Shown: piece by piece, positions 59,187-64,000 of the stretch
Position numbering within the stretch: position 1 is the first letter of the stretch
Layout of the letters: each line of letters starts with the position of its first letter
Source: Scatosoma sp900555925
GTDB taxonomy: Bacteria; Bacillota; Clostridia; Christensenellales; Borkfalkiaceae
Direction: 5' to 3'
Length of the DNA: 64,000 nt
Assembly: GCA_959603585.1 (NCBI GenBank)
Contig: CAUGYD010000007.1
Coordinates: forward strand, 1-64,000
The notes under the pieces: model-generated
Database searches by the model: none
What the model was told of the DNA's origin: nothing
The model's input: only the letters and a program-made list of their open reading frames with translations
Program-made: the position numbers and the translations under genes

Positions 59187-60938
59187 TTACCTTTCATTGA
59201 TTTTTTTAATTTCTTTAAGCGGAACCTTAGGAGTTCTGTCAAAAGACATCAATCCGTTTGTTTCGTGGTAGACATCGGTGAGCTGGGTATAACAGAATCC
59301 GCAGACCTTTTCCATTTTTTTGTACGCGGAAGTAATTTCGTCGTATTTTCTGACGAGATCCTCGGCGTCCTTTGCCTCACCGTCATATCCCCAGCCCTCC
59401 GTTCCCGCGAGCTTAAAGCCCCCGTATTCGCTGACGACAATCGGCTGTCCTTGATATTCGTATCCCTTAGCCATTACGAACCGATAATTTGTGGGAGCGA
59501 TCTTGTTGTCGAGAATATCCTTCATGTCGTTTTTATAGCGATCATTTACCCGCTCGACGCAACCGTCATAATCGTGTACGGTGACAATATCCGAGCAGGT
59601 ATGCTCCCAACCGTCGTTACACATTATGGGCCGCATGGCATCGAAAGCCTTGGTGAGATAATAAATCCCCTCCGTAAATCTCTGCTGTAATTTATCGGTA
59701 TAGACGTTGGGGATACCCCAGCTTTCATTGAAGGGCACCCACGCAATTACGCAGGGATGATTGTACTGTTGCCGGACTGCTTCCAGCCACTCCGTCGCAA
59801 TCGCCGAAATTGCCCTGTCGTTAAATTCATATGTCGCGGGATACTCTGCCCAGACGAGCAGTCCCTCGGTATCGCAGAGAAACAGAAAGCGTTCGTCCTC
59901 GATTTTCTGGTGAATCCTCAGACCGTTGAAGCCCGCCTGCTTTGCGAGGAGAATATCTTTTCTTCCCGCCTCCTCGTCAGGCATTGTGAGCCCCGTCTCC
60001 GGCCAATAATTTTGCGCGAGCACTAATTTTTGATAAACCTGCGCATTGTTGAAACGGATTCCCTTTTCGTCCGTTTCGATTTTTCTCATTCCGAAATAGG
60101 AGCCGACCCGATCGAGCACTTTCCCTCTCCCGCGCAGAATAAATTCCACATCGTAAAGATTCGGGCAATCCGTATTCCAAAGTTTTATTTTGAAATCAAA
60201 CTCGCCGCATCTTAAATCAAAGACCTGCGTGAAACATTCCGTACAAATTTCCGTGACTGTGCGGACAATCGTTTTTCCGCCGAAGGAGATGACGGTTTCA
60301 AGCTCGCAAGATAAAGCGTTTTCCGTCTCGTAATCGATGCGAACGGAGGACGCGTCGATATCGGGAGTCATTTTTACGCTTTTCAGACGGCTCGCGGAGA
60401 CGATTTCTCCCCAAACGGGCTTCCAGATTCCCGAAGTAGGTTTATACCAGCACCCGAAATCCTGCTTCAACCATCTTTGTTTTCCCCGCGGCTGGTCGGT
60501 AGCCATAGAATCCTCGCAGCGCACGGTAAGGATATTTTCCGCATTTTCCCTAATCGCATTGCTACCGTCGATTGTAAATCTGCAATATCCGCCCTCGTGA
60601 CCGCCGACGAAAACGCCGTTCAGCCAAACTTTCGCCCTGTAATCTACGCCCTCGAAATTGAGCAATAACTTTTTCTCCTTCCCGATTCGCCCCGTCTTAA
60701 AAGTCCGCTGATACCACATAATGCCGTGAATATCCCCGTCCTTAATTCCGCTCGCGGGCGTTTCATAGGCATAGGGCACAACAATCGCCGCCGCATTTTC
60801 GGGGAATTTTTTATAATATTCTTTTTGTTCTCCTATATTTTCGTCGTCGAAGCAAAACCTCCATTTGCCGTCGAGCGAAAACCACTCCTCTCTCACAAAC
60901 TGAGGGCGCGGATAGTCCTTTTGGTAACATTTAACCAT
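59187..60938 (-). CDS. Glycoside hydrolase family 2 enzyme
   Basis: The 583-residue protein has the GH2 layout: N-terminal sugar-binding domain (WFSLDGKWRF, NFEGVDYRAKVWLNG), an immunoglobulin-like middle, and a TIM barrel with the acid/base in PFNESWG (Glu405) and the nucleophile in VVSEYGG (Glu504). It lacks a signal peptide, so it acts inside the cell on imported oligosaccharides. Family members include beta-galactosidases, beta-glucuronidases and beta-mannosidases; the short length and NES motif do not settle which. The ribosome-binding site is weak (AAGG). It follows the GH39-like gene by 121 bases that contain a direct repeat. Confidence 0.92.
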   Translation of the reverse strand: MVKCYQKDYPRPQFVREEWFSLDGKWRFCFDDENIGEQKEYYKKFPENAAAIVVPYAYETPASGIKDGDIHGIMWYQRTFKTGRIGKEKKLLLNFEGVDYRAKVWLNGVFVGGHEGGYCRFTIDGSNAIRENAENILTVRCEDSMATDQPRGKQRWLKQDFGCWYKPTSGIWKPVWGEIVSASRLKSVKMTPDIDASSVRIDYETENALSCELETVISFGGKTIVRTVTEICTECFTQVFDLRCGEFDFKIKLWNTDCPNLYDVEFILRGRGKVLDRVGSYFGMRKIETDEKGIRFNNAQVYQKLVLAQNYWPETGLTMPDEEAGRKDILLAKQAGFNGLRIHQKIEDERFLFLCDTEGLLVWAEYPATYEFNDRAISAIATEWLEAVRQQYNHPCVIAWVPFNESWGIPNVYTDKLQQRFTEGIYYLTKAFDAMRPIMCNDGWEHTCSDIVTVHDYDGCVERVNDRYKNDMKDILDNKIAPTNYRFVMAKGYEYQGQPIVVSEYGGFKLAGTEGWGYDGEAKDAEDLVRKYDEITSAYKKMEKVCGFCYTQLTDVYHETNGLMSFDRTPKVPLKEIKKINER

Positions 60939-60956
60939 GAATAATCAACCTTACTG

Positions 60957-61056
60957 AATTTTTATTTTGTTTATATAGCCTTTCCCTATAAGCCATACAG
61001 CCGCATAATTTTAATTTTGTTTATGCGGTCTTTACTTATTTATAATAGCCGCACAG
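60957..61056 (-). repeat. Imperfect 50-bp direct repeat in the GH39-GH2 gap
   Basis: Two A/T-rich copies start at 60957 and 61007 with a shared core AATTTT-ATTTTGTTTAT followed by TCTTTxC. The junction also contains a CCGCATAA/TTATGCGG hairpin (61001-61028). No T tract or promoter stands out. Confidence 0.5.
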
Positions 61057-61059
61057 CTT

Positions 61060-63309
61060 TTATTTATATAACCGGAACATCGCCCGCGTATTTGCGCCGG
61101 TGTTCTGCATATCGAAGGAGAGCATGGCTTTATCCGAGGAGGACCAGCCTTCCGGGGCATAAAGGGAAAGATCTATGTCCCAGATATTTCCGTCAAATTC
61201 CACAACCTCGTCGGGGGCTTTTTCCGTTCCCCAAGGATAGGCAGGCAAGCCCGCGAGCTTTTCGTCCTGCGCATTGGGATTGCGGGAATCGCGGTATAAG
61301 CCGTTGTGGAAATAGACGCTCTTTACGTAAGTCCCGCTCTCCTCGTCAAAGAAGTCCACACGGAATCCGAGCGTAGAATTTTTATTCAACATTCTCACGT
61401 TCCCTTCCGTAGAGAGGTCGACGGTGAATTTCATGGGAAGGTCTCTAACGATGACGGACGAGCTCGCATGTGCCTGTCCCTCGTATGCCCCGTCAATTCC
61501 CGTAGCGGAACCCATTCCGAGATACATCGTCCAGCTCTTCCTGTCGAAATGCGAATAGCTCCCCGAAAGTCCCGCCGCATAATCGGCATAGTCCTGCCTG
61601 CTTCCCTCCAAGCCCCTATAACGATCCTCATACCAATAGGAGGTTTTAATATCGTCGGCAAAGACAGAAGTGTTTTCATAAGCCTTGAAATCCTCCGCTC
61701 CGTCCTTGTTGACGGTGATATAGACGACGCCGCCCGCGGGCACCGTGCCCTGCCAGATCAAATCCCCCGTATCGCAGGCCCCCACTTGCTCGGCGACGAG
61801 CTCGGGGCTCTTCTTATTATCGAAATAGCTTGCATGCGTCTCGTCTATTCGGTAAACACGGCGTTTTCCGCTCTGGAATTTTGCATTGTCAAAATCAATT
61901 TTCACAAACCTGTCGCCGTTTTCCTCGTCGGGCGAATTGTTGTTCCAGATAGCGAGGGAAATTTTATCGTCGGAGGAAGAAACCATAGATTTTAAGCCCG
62001 TATTCTCCTTACTGAATGTACTTTCATATCTCCATACAGGCATATCCGCATAAATTTTGAGCGCATTGAAAGCGGCTTTGACGTTTCCGTTCACATGTTC
62101 GATAAGACCGTAAGGGTCATAACCCGCGGTAGATTCCATAAACTGCGCCCAGTGTACCCATTGTATTTGCGTGCGGTTCACCGCCTCCATCACGGTGTCC
62201 AGCGTTTTCGGCGCGGCGGTATAATAGTTGTAAGGGCTCATCAGTCCGCCGCTCGAACCGGTCTGGTCGTTCAGCCAGTTGTATTCCGTGATATGCAGAG
62301 CGGTTTTCAGAAAATAATCGTCCTTGGAAAGTCCGGCGATGACCTTTTCCAGCTCGCTCGTAATCCCCTCGGCGCGTCGCTCGTCGGAAATAAACCAGGT
62401 TTCTCCGTCCATGTAAGTATGGAAGGAATAAAAATCGAGCGGAAGATTTTTGGAAATGACGCGATTGAGGAATCCGACCCACCCCTCCACGCCGATTTCT
62501 CCGAGCGCAAACGCGGGGCCACCGATCGTTGCGTCGGGATCGGCACGCAGGATTCCCTTTGCTCCGTACTCGTACATATCGTTATAGACGCCCTTGGAGG
62601 GATCTCCGTTGGGGGCAAAATCGTCGATATCGAGGAACATGGTCGTATCCTCGTCCATGGCGCCCCAGATTTTGAGAATTTCGAGGTCGGGCTCGTTGAA
62701 TATTTCATGATATCCGATTTTTACACCCGCGTCGCGATAATGCTTGGCGTAATTATAATATATTTCTTCCCATACCTCCTGCCAGTTATCGATATTGTTA
62801 TCGAGGTTGTGCGCATTTCCGTCCACTTGCAGAGGCGCGGGAATATAGCACCAGGACATGTACGGGAGAATATTGTGGTCGCTCATGTATTTTACGACCT
62901 TATCCAGCCGAGTAAAATCATAATTCAAAGAATTTTTATCTACTTTGTAATGGTCTGTTTCCTGATTCCAGTCGTAAATTTCGTAATCGTCCGTCACGAC
63001 CTGTCCCGCAGTACCTTCGTCTTTTCCGACGGTAAGGTCAATACGGAAGGAATCGGCATACAATTCGTCGATTCTGTCCCAATCGCGGTCATAATTTTCA
63101 AAGAGCGGCTGAATACAACCCGCATTATATTGCGCGACCTTTTTGAGCAGCGGCGGGTCGACGATTTTACTAAAATCCGCATTCAGGGTAATAATTTCGG
63201 AAGGGTCTCCCGAAAACTCCTCAAAAGAAGTCTTTCCGCTGCATCCGGTCGCCATGAGCATGGCGGCAACCATCGTCAGAGTAACCGTTTTTATCAATTT
63301 TGTTTTCAT
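61060..63309 (-). CDS. Secreted GH39-like glycosidase lipoprotein
   Basis: The 749-residue protein has a lipoprotein signal (LMATGC, Cys23) and a TIM barrel with HEIFNEPD (acid/base Glu206) and HITEYNW (nucleophile Glu342), as in GH39 enzymes such as beta-xylosidases. It is followed by a beta-sandwich and a C-terminal jelly-roll-like region (about 560-749) resembling carbohydrate-binding modules. It should act on polysaccharide outside the cell and feed the ABC importer. AGGAGGAG precedes the ATG, 12 bases after the CBM9-like gene. GH39 rather than a neighbouring clan A family is inferred from the two motifs. Confidence 0.8.
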   Translation of the reverse strand: MKTKLIKTVTLTMVAAMLMATGCSGKTSFEEFSGDPSEIITLNADFSKIVDPPLLKKVAQYNAGCIQPLFENYDRDWDRIDELYADSFRIDLTVGKDEGTAGQVVTDDYEIYDWNQETDHYKVDKNSLNYDFTRLDKVVKYMSDHNILPYMSWCYIPAPLQVDGNAHNLDNNIDNWQEVWEEIYYNYAKHYRDAGVKIGYHEIFNEPDLEILKIWGAMDEDTTMFLDIDDFAPNGDPSKGVYNDMYEYGAKGILRADPDATIGGPAFALGEIGVEGWVGFLNRVISKNLPLDFYSFHTYMDGETWFISDERRAEGITSELEKVIAGLSKDDYFLKTALHITEYNWLNDQTGSSGGLMSPYNYYTAAPKTLDTVMEAVNRTQIQWVHWAQFMESTAGYDPYGLIEHVNGNVKAAFNALKIYADMPVWRYESTFSKENTGLKSMVSSSDDKISLAIWNNNSPDEENGDRFVKIDFDNAKFQSGKRRVYRIDETHASYFDNKKSPELVAEQVGACDTGDLIWQGTVPAGGVVYITVNKDGAEDFKAYENTSVFADDIKTSYWYEDRYRGLEGSRQDYADYAAGLSGSYSHFDRKSWTMYLGMGSATGIDGAYEGQAHASSSVIVRDLPMKFTVDLSTEGNVRMLNKNSTLGFRVDFFDEESGTYVKSVYFHNGLYRDSRNPNAQDEKLAGLPAYPWGTEKAPDEVVEFDGNIWDIDLSLYAPEGWSSSDKAMLSFDMQNTGANTRAMFRLYK

Positions 63310-63321
63310 GTTTTCTCCTCC

Positions 63322-64000
63322 TTACAGCGCCTCGGTCAATTCGTTCACGAGGAATAAATGGTCCAGATAACTTACGCCCCAGCTTTGGTAAGCCTCTATT
63401 CCGCCCGCATTGGTCATCATAAATCCTTCCCTGCCCGCTTCGCCGTTCTTGTCGTCGGTAATGTTGACGGTAAGATCTATCATGGCTCCGACCTTATCGG
63501 GTATCTGCTCTCCGAAGTCAGCCCATTGAATTCTGTATTCCACGACATAGCCCGTCTCAGCAGTGGTCATCGCATATTCCCACATCGCCTCGTCGTCTCC
63601 GAGCCAGTGCATTTTTTCCATGCTGTTGTTTCTCGCGATGCGGAACATTCCCTCGCATTTCCAGCCGTCGTTGCCGTTGACGGTTCCCTTGTCGGGTCTT
63701 GCGCTGGTTACGGGGTCGTCGCCGCCCCAGACGGTGTTTGCGTTGGGAAGCTTCTTTCCCGCACCGAAGTTGACCCAGAGCGTTACGCTGTCGCCGTTTT
63801 CGCCGCCATGGGGGCTTACGGTATTGTCGGAGACCTCCACGAGGACATACAAGGCACTGTCGTCCCATTTGACGAACGCTTTTCCCGTCGCGTTGGTATC
63901 ATCGCCCTCCTGTACGGTCGCAATATCGAACGCGGCAGTATCTCCGTAGGCGGCATCTTTTTTGCCGTCCACCAAAATTTCCTCCCCTTCACCGAGGCGG
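63322..64000 (-). CDS. CBM9-like C-terminal domain of a larger protein (cut by the window end)
   Basis: The frame is open to the window edge; the visible part is about 226 residues. It resembles family 9 carbohydrate-binding modules: EILVDGKKDAAYGD, KAFVKWDDSALYVLVEVSDNTVS (shown as AFVKWDDSALYVLVEVSD), GDSVTLWVNFGAGK, GYVVEYRIQWADF and the C-terminal WGVSYLDHLFLV. A TTG at 63975 is open but not a convincing start, because coding sequence continues upstream as RLGEGEEI. The missing N-terminal part is probably a glycosidase. It is the first visible gene of the carbohydrate operon. Confidence 0.75.
   Translation of the reverse strand, partial: RLGEGEEILVDGKKDAAYGDTAAFDIATVQEGDDTNATGKAFVKWDDSALYVLVEVSDNTVSPHGGENGDSVTLWVNFGAGKKLPNANTVWGGDDPVTSARPDKGTVNGNDGWKCEGMFRIARNNSMEKMHWLGDDEAMWEYAMTTAETGYVVEYRIQWADFGEQIPDKVGAMIDLTVNITDDKNGEAGREGFMMTNAGGIEAYQSWGVSYLDHLFLVNELTEAL

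Overview
The window looks like a chromosomal segment of a mid-GC member of the Bacillota, probably a gut-type Clostridia. The evidence is Shine-Dalgarno leaders close to AGGAGG, TTGACA/TATAAT promoters with 17-bp spacers, a zinc-type S14 and zinc adenylate kinase, a BspA-like lipoprotein, and a pgk-tpiA-gpmI-secG-rnr-smpB order. The genus cannot be assigned from sequence alone. No rRNA, tRNA, CRISPR array, integrase or transposase was seen.

Layout. 1-5.4 kb (minus): str operon rpsL-rpsG-fusA, then tuf with its own promoter, then a shortened GrpB-family gene. 5.6-8.3 kb (minus): a large BspA-like leucine-rich-repeat lipoprotein whose promoter carries a 22-bp palindrome. 8.5-16 kb (plus): pgk, tpiA, gpmI, secG, rnr, smpB. 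16-18.7 kb (plus): metY and metA; MetA has the acetyl-CoA-type Glu111, so the pair should make homocysteine through O-acetylhomoserine. 18.7-23.5 kb (minus): a nitrilase-fold protein without its catalytic residues, a phosphoglucomutase and two related membrane proteins. 23.9-32.6 kb (minus): a phage head and DNA-packaging cassette (terminase, a repeat protein, portal, scaffold-like protein, coat, connector, propeller-like protein), with a sigma-region-4-like regulator at 33.3-34.0 kb. No tail, lysis, replication or integration genes are present. Two plus-strand genes for signal-peptide/TM surface proteins interleave with it, and their promoters would give leaderless mRNAs. 37.3-53.2 kb (minus): a complete S10-spc-alpha supercluster from rpsJ to rplQ, with an internal promoter and structured leader before rpsM. 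53.7-55.8 kb (minus): an M48-type membrane protease. 56-64 kb (minus): a carbohydrate-use locus with two ABC permeases, a binding lipoprotein, a GH2 enzyme, a GH39-like lipoprotein and the C-terminal end of a CBM9-like protein cut by the window edge; it has no ATPase of its own.

The most unusual part is the head-only cassette. Its head genes are intact except one. The gene between terminase and portal carries seven exact 72-bp repeats that span 505 bp, one base more than 7x72, and the extra base falls in a run of eight A. This splits the gene into two frames, yet the second frame still overlaps the portal start by ATGA. The pattern suggests a recent, variable or slippage-suppressed frameshift in an otherwise maintained capsid system.

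A second recurring oddity is long intergenic spacers (near 10, 17.5 and 23.7 kb) that are almost pure pyrimidine on the plus strand. One of them holds four 37-bp degenerate tandem repeats.
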